64,000 bases of DNA, taken from the NCBI RefSeq assembly GCF_003402575.1, contig NZ_BGZJ01000001.1:1176501-1240500 (forward strand). Reading direction: 5' to 3'. Shown in pieces: positions 24,720 through 31,813 of this stretch. The position numbers and the translations under genes were made by a program. Origin of the DNA: Mesosutterella multiformis (lineage in GTDB: Bacteria; Pseudomonadota; Gammaproteobacteria; Burkholderiales; Burkholderiaceae_F). The notes under the pieces were generated by a model. The model was given only the letters and a program-made list of their open reading frames with translations, was not told the origin of the DNA and did no database searches. Within the stretch, counting starts at the first letter, position 1; each line of letters begins with the position of its first letter.

Positions 24720-25694
24720 ATGAGGACTCCAGCAAACGAACAGTTTCAACTGGATCAGCTGAACGACTGGCGAATGCTTATCGACGTGGTGAAAGCCAGG
24801 TCGATGAAGATTGCCGCTCAGAACCTCGGCGTTGACCCGTCAACCGTCACGCGCCGTATCGACAAGCTCGAAACGACCATGGGAACGAAGTTTCTTCTCC
24901 GTTCCAACCAAGGGCTTGAACTCACCCCCGAAGGACGCGTAGCCTTCGCGAACATCAGCCACATTCTGGCGGAATACGACGCATTTCTTGCCTCATTCCA
25001 GCGCAGCCAGAAAGAGCCCCCGCAGAAGATTTCCATTACCTGCCCATCCGTGCTTGCGGACTGCGATCTGATCGGACTTATCACGGATTTCCAGAAGCGC
25101 TATCCGCAGACCTATTTTGAGATCTACGACACACCGGAAGAAATCAAGGGTGAACCTGATCTCAGCTACTGGTTTGGAACGCCGGCCTGCCGTGATAAGA
25201 GCCGTCTGCAGCCGATCTGCTCATTTCATCCCGTGCTCGCCGTAGCACCCTCTTATATAGAGAAGTACGGGGAACCGAAGGAACCAGAGGATATTCTGAA
25301 AACGCCCGTTTTCTTCTTCTACCGCCCCACGGGCGGGGAAGGGACGACTCTGACGTTCACCAAGAACGGCGAAACACGCGATGTCCGGATTGATCCGTCG
25401 CTGCGCTCCAGCGCGTATCTGCCGCTTGTGCCTTCCGCTCTTGGAGGCGAAGGCGTTCTCGCGAACATTAACAGTTTCATGGTTGATAACTATCTGAAGA
25501 CCGGTGATCTGAAGCTTATTCTCACAGATTGGAAGCTCCCCGCGGTTCCGATTTATCAGGAAGTGAATCCGGCCCGTGAGCGGGATCCCCTGATCAGTCA
25601 GTTCATTGAAGAGGTGCTGACGAACGTCCACGGCATTATCAAGGACATCCCCGGCTTCATGGGGTACGAAGAAAGCCCGGGCGGTATTTTCTGA
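24720..25694 (+). CDS. LysR-type transcription regulator
   Basis: 324-residue regulator. The N-terminal winged helix-turn-helix is clear (LNDWRMLIDVVKARSMKIAAQNLGVDPSTVTRRIDKLETTMGTKFLLRS, then NQGLELTPEGRVAF). The effector domain begins near residue 100 (QKISITCPSVLADCDLIGLITDFQKRYPQTYFEIYD). GGAG lies 10 bases before the ATG. It is transcribed toward larE but a strong terminator separates them, and upstream is a long gap after the metQ triplet. Its targets are unknown; the metQ genes or larE are the nearest candidates. Confidence 0.86.
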   Translation: MRTPANEQFQLDQLNDWRMLIDVVKARSMKIAAQNLGVDPSTVTRRIDKLETTMGTKFLLRSNQGLELTPEGRVAFANISHILAEYDAFLASFQRSQKEPPQKISITCPSVLADCDLIGLITDFQKRYPQTYFEIYDTPEEIKGEPDLSYWFGTPACRDKSRLQPICSFHPVLAVAPSYIEKYGEPKEPEDILKTPVFFFYRPTGGEGTTLTFTKNGETRDVRIDPSLRSSAYLPLVPSALGGEGVLANINSFMVDNYLKTGDLKLILTDWKLPAVPIYQEVNPARERDPLISQFIEEVLTNVHGIIKDIPGFMGYEESPGGIF

Positions 25695-25713
25695 AAACAG
25701 CCCGATAGGCCAT

Positions 25714-25748
25714 AAAAAGAGGAGAACATCAATGTTCTCCTCTTTTTT
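25714..25748. terminator. Strong intrinsic terminator after lysR
   Basis: AAAAAGAGGAGAACAT and ATGTTCTCCTCTTTTT form a perfect 16-base stem with a 2-base loop and flanking A- and T-runs. Confidence 0.9.
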
Positions 25749-25824
25749 TCAGGAAATTTTTCTTCAGAAGAGAAAATCGGACAAGAAATAGCGAAAAAAG
25801 ACCCACTCGGAGTAGGTCGGAATC

Positions 25825-25842
25825 GGTATGCTTATACCATAC
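25825..25842. promoter_or_regulatory. Palindrome before larE-like gene
   Basis: GGTATGCTTATACC (5-base arms GGTAT/ATACC) overlaps GTATG...CATAC, about 85 bases before the larE ATG. It looks like an operator for a dimeric regulator; the neighbouring LysR protein is a candidate. Confidence 0.4.
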
Positions 25843-25926
25843 GTAATCAGTGTGGATAGATAGAAGGGAAGAATCCGAAACGGTTTCATCCTCTGTCAAT
25901 CACCGCGGCTTAAGGAGAGCCTTGTA

Positions 25927-26781
25927 ATGGAAGGTTTATCGAACGAAGCGAACGGGCTGCTGGAGCGGCTTCGTAAAGCGCTGGAAGATGTGGCGCCTCA
26001 GGGGCGTTTTGCTATTGCTTATTCGGGCGGGCTCGACAGCCGGTTCCTCTCTCATGCCTCCAAACTTTTTGGGTTCACGCCGACTTTGCTGCATGTCACC
26101 GGCTCCCACGTTGGCGGAAATGAGGAGGAAGGGTATCGCTGGGCGCGCGAGAACGGCTTCGAAATCCGGACTCTTGAGCTGGATCCTCTTAACATGCCTG
26201 AAGTGCATGACGGCACCAAATACCGTTGCTACGGCTGCAAAAAAACGGTCTTCACGGCACTTCTTAAAGAAGCCGGTGACCTTCCGCTCTGTGACGGAAC
26301 AAACCATACCGATGGTGAAGCCGGCGTCTGGCGCCCCGGTATGATTGCGCTTAAAGAACTCGGTATCCATTCGCCGCTCGCTGCAGCGAACCTCGGTAAG
26401 CCTGAGATTCACCGTCTCGCGGCCGAAACCGGAATGGAACGCCCGGACCAGCTACCTGAGCCCTGTCTCCTTACGCGCTTTCCTTATGGCATGACTCCGA
26501 CTGAACCTGTGCTTCAGAGGCTTAAGAAGGCTGAGGAGGCGATCAGAAAGGCGCTGGAAGCGGAAGGTATGGGAGCGATGACCTATCGGCTCAGAATCGT
26601 GTCTGAAGGGCATCCTGAGATTCATTTTGACCTTGCCACCTGGACTCATCTTACGGATCGGGAGAAATCCGTGATCCGGGACGCCGTGGTGAAGACGGAT
26701 CCGGAGTTTTTCGCGAACATCAGCCTCAGGGGTTTGGAAAAACTGTCCGGGTACTTTGATCGGGTAACAGGGATCGTCTGA
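25927..26781 (+). CDS. larE: LarE-family ATP-dependent sulfur transferase
   Basis: PP-loop ATPase of the LarE family, which adenylates the nickel-pincer nucleotide precursor and donates sulfur from its own cysteine. Seen: PP-loop SGGLDS at 33-38, CYGCKK at 101-106 (typical CxxCKK), DGTNHTDGEAGVWRPGMIAL at 123-142, and C180 in EPCLLTRFPYG, which aligns with the sacrificial cysteine of L. plantarum LarE. At 284 residues it has normal length. No larA, larB or larC gene is in the window, so whether it makes the lactate racemase cofactor here or serves another nickel-dependent racemase is open. A ribosome-binding site (AAGGAGAGC) precedes ATG 25927, and a terminator follows. Confidence 0.87.
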   Translation: MEGLSNEANGLLERLRKALEDVAPQGRFAIAYSGGLDSRFLSHASKLFGFTPTLLHVTGSHVGGNEEEGYRWARENGFEIRTLELDPLNMPEVHDGTKYRCYGCKKTVFTALLKEAGDLPLCDGTNHTDGEAGVWRPGMIALKELGIHSPLAAANLGKPEIHRLAAETGMERPDQLPEPCLLTRFPYGMTPTEPVLQRLKKAEEAIRKALEAEGMGAMTYRLRIVSEGHPEIHFDLATWTHLTDREKSVIRDAVVKTDPEFFANISLRGLEKLSGYFDRVTGIV

Positions 26782-26807
26782 AGTCTCCCGGGCGCGGCTT
26801 TCCAGGA

Positions 26808-26841
26808 AATCAGGCCTCTTACAGGGGCCTGATTATTTTTT
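26808..26841 (+). terminator. Intrinsic terminator after larE
   Basis: AATCAGGCC and GGCCTGATT form the stem, followed by ATTTTTT. Confidence 0.85.
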
Positions 26842-27166
26842 AGGCAGTCTTTTTTAATCTTGCTCTGTTTTCAGGTTAAGCAACTTATCCAGTGATTTTT
26901 CCACTCTTCTGTGGATAACTTGGAAACTTACGCACCGGAGAGCCTGAAACCGGCTTTCCGGAGGGTTTCCCGGAAATGTAAAGATGCCGGTTTTCTTTTC
27001 CTGACATCAAATGAAACAGGATTAAGACTGGTATACCGTCCGGTTTATAAAGAAAAAATGCTGTAATTACTCCCGTTAGGTGCCGCAAATTGTGCCTGAC
27101 GCTCCTCATATATGTTTTTATGAAGCCCGCCCATCCGTAATGGATCTGAGCGGGCTCTCTTTTTAT
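26842..27166 (+). other. Gene-free stretch ending in an orphan terminator; possible small RNA
   Basis: No convincing protein gene lies here. At 27122-27165 there is a plus-strand intrinsic terminator (AGCCCGC/GCGGGCT with an inner ATCC/GGAT, then CTCTTTTTAT). The larE gene already has its own terminator at 26808, so this second one may end an independent short transcript. Several AT-rich blocks such as GGTTTATAAAG near 27043 could be a promoter. A low-confidence small-RNA candidate. Confidence 0.35.
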
Positions 27167-27183
27167 CAGCATCAGAATCAGAT

Positions 27184-27225
27184 GAAAAAACCTGCCAGCG
27201 GAAATGACCGCGGGCAGGTTCTTTT
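27184..27225 (-). terminator. Terminator of the first IHF-beta-like gene
   Basis: AACCTGCC/GGCAGGTT with inner GCGG/CCGC. The A-run on the plus strand gives the T-run for the minus-strand gene. Confidence 0.75.
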
Positions 27226-27245
27226 ATGGATATCGCAGACCGAAA

Positions 27246-27560
27246 TTATTCGGCAAGAGGCTTTCTCGCGTGGGAATCCACCACTTCGCGCATTTCTTTA
27301 CCCGGCTTGAAGTGAATAGAGTACTTCGGCGGAACCGGAACACTCTCGCCGGTACGCGGATTGCGGCCGATACGGGCAGGGCGGTAGTTCAGCGAGAAGG
27401 AGCCAAAACCGCGGATTTCAATCCGGCGGCCGCTCGTGATTGCCTTTCCCATTTCTTCAAAGAGGATGCGCACTGCTTCGTCAGCTGACTTGTTCGACAG
27501 TACGGGGAGGCGTTCATTCAGCATGGAAATCAGTTCGGAGCGGGTGATGGGGGACGGCAT
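27246..27560 (-). CDS. IHF-beta/HU-type DNA-bending protein, copy 1
   Basis: Small nucleoid-associated protein (104 residues) that bends DNA as a dimer. It matches IHF-beta better than HU: RSELISMLNERLPVLSNKSADEAVRILFEEMGKAI, the arm IEIRGFGSFSLNYRPARIGRNPRTGE with the DNA-intercalating proline region, and YSIHFKPGKEMREVV. The conserved GRNPRTG turn is intact. It has a short extension after the usual end. A second, 115-residue relative lies 1.4 kb away in the same direction with the MFS gene between them. Its partner IHF-alpha is not in the window. Confidence 0.88.
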   Translation of the reverse strand: MPSPITRSELISMLNERLPVLSNKSADEAVRILFEEMGKAITSGRRIEIRGFGSFSLNYRPARIGRNPRTGESVPVPPKYSIHFKPGKEMREVVDSHARKPLAE

Positions 27561-27660
27561 TTCAAAATCCTAGAAGCATTAAAAATCAAAAAAGGGCTAC
27601 GAATCATAGGACTTCAGGGATTTTTTAGCAAGGCGAAATGCGATAAAACGATGTTTTTGA

Positions 27661-28833
27661 TTACGCTTCCTCTTCCGTGACCTCATCTGACCGGTCTCTG
27701 AACTGCGCGAGCACGGCGGAACCGCCCATGATGACCCCCATGGCGATGAAGATCCAGAAAACGCCCACAGCGGAGGCGAGAAGACCAAAACCGGTCGGAA
27801 GCACCGTGTGGCAGAGGTTTGTCAGCATCGTGCGGATGCCAAGCGCCTCACCGACCCGTCCCTTTGGGCTCTGAGTCTGGAGGAGACTCATGACGTTTGG
27901 CTGGCTTGCTCCAAGCCCGAGACCGAGAATGAACGCGACAACAAGCAGCGGCCCGAGCTCTGTGAAGAACGGAAAAAGAATGTAGGCGAAGCTGCCGATC
28001 GCGAGAACCGCGACAAGAAACTGCCACTCAGAAATGCGTTTTGAGAGCAGCGGCATAAGGAATCGGACCGCGAAAGTCGCCGCAAAGAACATGCCGATCA
28101 GCCAGCCAATCTCAGTCGCGGAGAGCCCGATCGCATGTCCGTACACCGGGAACATAAAGATTTCCAGATCCCAGGCCATGGAAACAAGGGCGGAAACGAA
28201 GAGCACGTTCCGCACTCTTGGGTGCGAGAGCAGCTCAAAGGCCCCTGTCTTTTTATCGCGGAGACGCGCCCGTTCCCAGGAGGCCGGGAGCTTATTGCGG
28301 CTCCAGTAAAAGGCCGCTAGCCCCAGGAGAGCCGCCGCGGTGCCGTAGAAAAAAGCGTACCGGTGACCGAACGCGTCAATGATCATGCCGGAAAGGATCG
28401 GCGTGACAAGACCCGAGGCTGCCTGTCCGGTTGCGAGCCAGGCAAAGTTTGCGGTTCGGTTGTGAGAGTTGGAGTAGAAGCCCACCAGCTGCTGTGACAC
28501 CATGGAGGTGGACATCATGCCGATACCGGTGAGGGCGCAGGAAAAGGCGAGCGGTGTGAGACCGAAATGAGACGTCGGAAATACAGCCGGGATCATGACG
28601 CCCGCGAGCAGAAACAGCCCGCCGACCGCGATAGGCAGACGGGCGCCGACCCGGTCTACAACACGGCCCCAGGGCATGGAGAGGAAGGTCGGAAAAAGCG
28701 CAAGAAGACTGATCAGCAAACCAACGGTGAAAGATCCATAGCCGTGGGAGAGCGCGTCAAGGCTCGCAGTAACGCGCACGACCGAAAAGGTCATGTGAAA
28801 CGCAACGGTAAAGAGAATGACGCGGAGAATCAT
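27661..28833 (-). CDS. MFS transporter
   Basis: Inner-membrane carrier of the major facilitator superfamily, 390 residues with about twelve hydrophobic segments. The loop 2-3 motif appears as MPWGRVVDRVGARLPIAVGG, close to the MFS signature GxLaDrxGrr. The central loop is charged (SRNKLPASWERARLRDKKTG). The two halves are symmetric. The closest family cannot be named, but drug/metabolite exporters share this size. It sits between two IHF-beta-like genes, which is more likely chance order than a functional unit. The first residue is ATG 28833, and the substrate is unknown. Confidence 0.83.
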   Translation of the reverse strand: MILRVILFTVAFHMTFSVVRVTASLDALSHGYGSFTVGLLISLLALFPTFLSMPWGRVVDRVGARLPIAVGGLFLLAGVMIPAVFPTSHFGLTPLAFSCALTGIGMMSTSMVSQQLVGFYSNSHNRTANFAWLATGQAASGLVTPILSGMIIDAFGHRYAFFYGTAAALLGLAAFYWSRNKLPASWERARLRDKKTGAFELLSHPRVRNVLFVSALVSMAWDLEIFMFPVYGHAIGLSATEIGWLIGMFFAATFAVRFLMPLLSKRISEWQFLVAVLAIGSFAYILFPFFTELGPLLVVAFILGLGLGASQPNVMSLLQTQSPKGRVGEALGIRTMLTNLCHTVLPTGFGLLASAVGVFWIFIAMGVIMGGSAVLAQFRDRSDEVTEEEA

Positions 28834-28917
28834 GGGATCACATAAAAAAGACAGGCAGTCTGATCCAATATACGCCGTTCGGATGAGGTTTTGAATCGTT
28901 TTTCCGGGGAGGAAAAG

Positions 28918-28958
28918 TCAAAAAAACAGCCTCCGGGAAAACTGTGTTCCTGGAGGCT
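28918..28958 (-). terminator. Terminator of the second IHF-beta-like gene
   Basis: AGCCTCC and GGAGGCT form the stem, with eight A's on the plus strand supplying the T-run for the minus-strand gene. Confidence 0.75.
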
Positions 28959-29001
28959 CACTCGGTTTTGCAGATGGCTTTGCGGCCATCAGAAGGCGGT
29001 A

Positions 29002-29349
29002 TCAGTCTTCATCCTCGGCTTCAGTCCCTTCCGGGGAACCGATCGGGACGCCGGCCTTCGCCTGACGGTCGACGACTTCGCGCATTTCCTTGCCGGCCTT
29101 GAAGTGCACGGCATACTTCGCCGGGACTTCAACGCTCTCACCGGAGCGGGGATTGCGGCCCTTGCGGGCCGGGCGATAGTTGAGCGCGAAGGAGCCGAAG
29201 CCACGGATTTCAATCCGACGGCCGCTTGACACCGCACGCGTCATTTCTTCGAGGATAAGCCGCACAGCCTCGTCCGCGGTTTTCGCCGAAATGCCGGGAA
29301 TCCGTTCGCTGAGAAGAAGCATAAGTTCAGAACGAGTCACTGCAGCCAT
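29002..29349 (-). CDS. IHF-beta/HU-type DNA-bending protein, copy 2
   Basis: 115-residue paralogue of the gene at 27246. It has TRSELMLLLSERIPGISAKTADEAVRLILEEMTRAV, IEIRGFGSFALNYRPARKGRNPRSGESVEVP and HFKAGKEMREVV. It differs from copy 1 by a 15-20-residue acidic tail (PEGTEAEDED), which could weaken or modulate DNA binding. The start at 29349 fits the family. Together with copy 1 this is an unusual doubling of one IHF subunit in 2 kb; they may form heterodimers with the alpha subunit or with each other. Confidence 0.88.
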   Translation of the reverse strand: MAAVTRSELMLLLSERIPGISAKTADEAVRLILEEMTRAVSSGRRIEIRGFGSFALNYRPARKGRNPRSGESVEVPAKYAVHFKAGKEMREVVDRQAKAGVPIGSPEGTEAEDED

Positions 29350-29704
29350 TTATTAAACTTCCTGAAAATTCAAAAATTAAAGAGTGAGATACGAATCTTA
29401 AGACGCCTGTGGAAAAATTTCCACCCCTTGACAGAAGAGGATTTTGTATACGTCTGCTACTCAACTCTTTGAAGAAGTTGTTTTCGGTTTGGAATGTGGT
29501 CCGAACATAACGGAAGAGCGGGGGTAAAACTGCGCCATGGCAGCAGTCGGACAGGAGGACAGTTTTTGATTCAATCTGTGAGACAGAACCTGATGGTCTT
29601 CCCGCTAAGCCTAAGAGAGTCACGGAGGTCAGACATATCAAAGCGGCGCGTCCCTTAGTGGGAGGCGCCGCTCTGAGAGAAGACAGTCAGTTCTGCCGCT
29701 GCTC
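29350..29704. other. Gene-free stretch between IHF-like and S24 repressor genes
   Basis: 355 bases. The left part must hold the promoter of the second IHF-like gene; the region 29420-29480 contains TTGTATACGTCTGCTACTCAA-like AT-rich sequence. A perfect hairpin AGCGGCGC/GCGCCGCT (29643-29673) lies near the right end, where it can end the S24 repressor transcript. No coding frame is convincing. Confidence 0.5.
29643..29673 (-). terminator. Hairpin after the S24 repressor gene
   Basis: Perfect 8-base stem AGCGGCGC/GCGCCGCT with a 15-base loop. Only a short T-run follows on the minus strand. Confidence 0.55.
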
Positions 29705-30370
29705 TTAAAAGAAGCGGGAAACGGAAATCACCTTTCCGATCGGCACGCCGCCAGTAGGCGCACGGTCTTCTTTTGCGTAAACGACAGCATCCTTGCCGTC
29801 TTCGCCCGGCATCAGGAACGCATAGATGCCGATGGTGCCGCGTCTCGGATCGCCGGCAGCGGTATTGATGACAACGATGTCGCCTGAGCAGATGCTGTAC
29901 TCGGGAATGTCTTCACCCGCGATCAGCCCCTTCAGATCCTTCGGCTCAAATCCGCGGTCAGCGAGATAGAGACGGGGGTAGACGACGGAAGGATAACGGA
30001 CTTCATCGAGGGGGTGGAAATCAGGCTTCCCATCAGTGAAAGAGACAGTGCAGGTCGGGGCACGGGAGAAAGTACGCGACTTCGTGCGGCGCTGACGAAG
30101 CTCAAGACGTTCTTCCGGAGAAGCGTCGTCGAGAGAATGGTCCTGATCCATCCAGCCGGACGGGAGATTCAGTTTCTCCTCAATCAGGCGGGCCAGGAAG
30201 TGTCCCATGTTGCGGACGGTGCCCTTCGGGGAGCACGCGCGGATCTTAATCTGGCGGAGGGTCGGATCGGTACGTTTTTTGCCAATAGCCTCGGAAATTG
30301 CGGCAAGGCTGCCGCACTGATCGACAAGCCGGAGAAGATTTTCCCTTCGAATTTCAGTAATAATTTTCAT
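29705..30370 (-). CDS. Phage-type XRE repressor with S24 (LexA-like) C-terminal domain
   Basis: 221 residues. The N-terminal part (about 1-75) looks like a phage-style helix-turn-helix (EIRRENLLRLVDQCGSLAAISEAIGKKRTDPTLRQI...). The C-terminal part (about 130-221) resembles the S24 peptidase-like dimerisation domain of cI/LexA repressors (YSICSGDIVVINTAAGDPRRGTIGIYAFLM, then VVYAKEDR and IGKVISVSRFF). Whether the serine/lysine self-cleavage dyad is intact is unclear. There are no other phage genes around, so this is an orphan. The upstream DNA is unusually AT-rich and holds a perfect inverted repeat likely to be its own operator. Confidence 0.78.
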   Translation of the reverse strand: MKIITEIRRENLLRLVDQCGSLAAISEAIGKKRTDPTLRQIKIRACSPKGTVRNMGHFLARLIEEKLNLPSGWMDQDHSLDDASPEERLELRQRRTKSRTFSRAPTCTVSFTDGKPDFHPLDEVRYPSVVYPRLYLADRGFEPKDLKGLIAGEDIPEYSICSGDIVVINTAAGDPRRGTIGIYAFLMPGEDGKDAVVYAKEDRAPTGGVPIGKVISVSRFF

Positions 30371-30829
30371 AGTTTAAAGGTGTTCCTCTGTGTAAAGCCA
30401 AACTTATTTAATGCTTGGTACCGCAGTTATATATATCTTAGCTTTTTTATTTAGAATGTATTGTTACATTAATTGTGCTAATTGGCAATAGTTTAGCCGG
30501 ATATTTGAAAAGAAGCATTTAATTTCATCCGTTTGAAATTGTAAATAATGAATGTGAGAGAAATAAACCCTTACGGGTTAACGTCATGTTTAAGTGAACT
30601 CTGGTGATTGTTATTCATGCAATCACGAGTCGGGCGTTTTCTCTAGGGAAGATATCTTTGTGTCACGGAAAGTAAGCGAGATTTTGTCAAAAGAGCGTCA
30701 AAATCACGTAAGACTGGTAGAGGAAATGTAACTAAATCTTTTTTTATGAGTTCTGTTTTATAAAAAGTGGCACGAAAAATCATTTCAAGCCCTGTCCGGC
30801 TGGATATCTGAAGACGGTGTGTGTATCGG
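30371..30829. other. AT-rich gene-free stretch with a perfect palindrome
   Basis: 459 bases, clearly lower in GC than the rest of the window. A perfect inverted repeat AATGTA-TTGT-TACATT lies at 30455-30470, about 85-100 bases before the repressor start. AATTGTGCTAATT nearby (30471-30483) looks like a second, weaker dyad. The base bias suggests acquired DNA or a remnant. No coding frame is convincing. Confidence 0.55.
30455..30470. promoter_or_regulatory. Candidate operator of the S24 repressor
   Basis: AATGTATTGTTACATT is a perfect 6-4-6 inverted repeat in the control region of the repressor gene. Position and symmetry suit autoregulation. Confidence 0.45.
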
Positions 30830-31519
30830 TCAGCCGTGATCTTTCTGCGCCAGAAACAGAAGCTGCTGCCGGGTGAAGGCATACCGGCCATTCAGTTCAG
30901 AAATCAGCCCTTCCCTGGCCCATCCGGAAAGTGTCCGGCTGACCACCCCCCGGTTGCTGTGAATGAGGGCAGCCAGATCCGTGACAGTAATGGAGCCGGG
31001 GAGCGGTGTTACCGCATCGCCTGGAATGCCGTTACCCGCTTTGAAGAGAGACAGAATTATCAGCGCGAGGCGTTTTGGAACAGTGAGGAGACCGTTCATC
31101 AGCAGTCCTTCTACCTGAGCCTCTTCTTTCAGAATGAAATTCGTTTTGGTGAGAGAGAGAAACGCAGGATCTTTTTCAAGCTCTCTGAGATATAACGGAA
31201 TGTCGAGCGCCAGAGCCTCGACAGGCAGCAGAGCTTTGGCCATCAGGGGCATCTCATTGCCGGGCTGTGAGATAGCGCGGATGGCTCCGAGCGTAGTGCC
31301 CGCCGGAAAAAGCCCGACCATACGGCTGAAGTCCCCGGCGCCGCCGGCCAGCGTGGCGAAAAGTCCTTTTCTGATGAAATAAACCCGTTTTTCGAGACCG
31401 AAAGGAATCACCTCGTGATCATTAAATGTGACCTTCCAGCCGTGATCCGAGAATATTTTTTCGGTTCCTTCCGGATCCTTAGGCAGAACCCAGGGGCTCT
31501 GTGAATATACGAAATCCAT
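30830..31519 (-). CDS. Crp/Fnr-like transcription regulator
   Basis: 229 residues. It has a Crp-type cyclic-nucleotide-binding-like beta-barrel (about 1-115, including FIRKGLFATLAGGAGDFSRMVGLFPAGTTLG) and a C-terminal winged helix (about 155-225: SITVTDLAALIHSNRGVVSRTLSGWAREGLI). No FNR-type cysteine cluster is seen at the N-terminus, and the cAMP-binding motif is not recognisable, so the signal is unknown. GGAGGAG stands 10 bases before ATG 31519. It is divergent from the alpha/beta hydrolase gene (137 bases apart), so it may have regulated that gene, which is now broken by an insertion. Confidence 0.8.
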   Translation of the reverse strand: MDFVYSQSPWVLPKDPEGTEKIFSDHGWKVTFNDHEVIPFGLEKRVYFIRKGLFATLAGGAGDFSRMVGLFPAGTTLGAIRAISQPGNEMPLMAKALLPVEALALDIPLYLRELEKDPAFLSLTKTNFILKEEAQVEGLLMNGLLTVPKRLALIILSLFKAGNGIPGDAVTPLPGSITVTDLAALIHSNRGVVSRTLSGWAREGLISELNGRYAFTRQQLLFLAQKDHG

Positions 31520-31805
31520 AGCGATGACTCTCCTCCGAGCGATCTATAGCACAGCGCGGGGGCCGATGTCACAGCCTTGGGGGTATATTTCGGACCGGAA
31601 TCGTATTTTTCTTTCGCTTAAGCGCCGCAGAAGCAGAAGATCTCGGAGGAGGACTTATGACAAGGTACGGATCAGTAAAGATTGAGGGGGTTGATATTTT
31701 CTATCGTGAGGCAGGGAGCCCCGAAAAACCGGCTCTTCTCCTTCTTCATGGTTTCCCGTCTTCCAGTCATATGTTCCGCGATCTGATCCCGGCGCTTGAA
31801 GACCG

Positions 31806-31813
31806 GTTTCATC
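31806..31813 (+). repeat. Left 8-bp target-site duplication of the IS256 element
   Basis: GTTTCATC, matching 33157-33164 exactly. IS256-family elements make 8-9 bp duplications. Confidence 0.9.

Noticed and set aside
24435-24749. Possible 104-residue minus-strand gene before the LysR gene
   Set aside because: No ribosome-binding site, overlaps the LysR start, and the residue composition (many Arg, Cys, Pro) looks like an off-frame reading.
26885-27172. Possible 95-residue minus-strand gene
   Set aside because: No ribosome-binding site or family likeness; it lies across the orphan plus-strand terminator.
29705-30370. A prophage around the S24 repressor
   Set aside because: No integrase, terminase or structural genes nearby; flanks are ordinary chromosomal genes.
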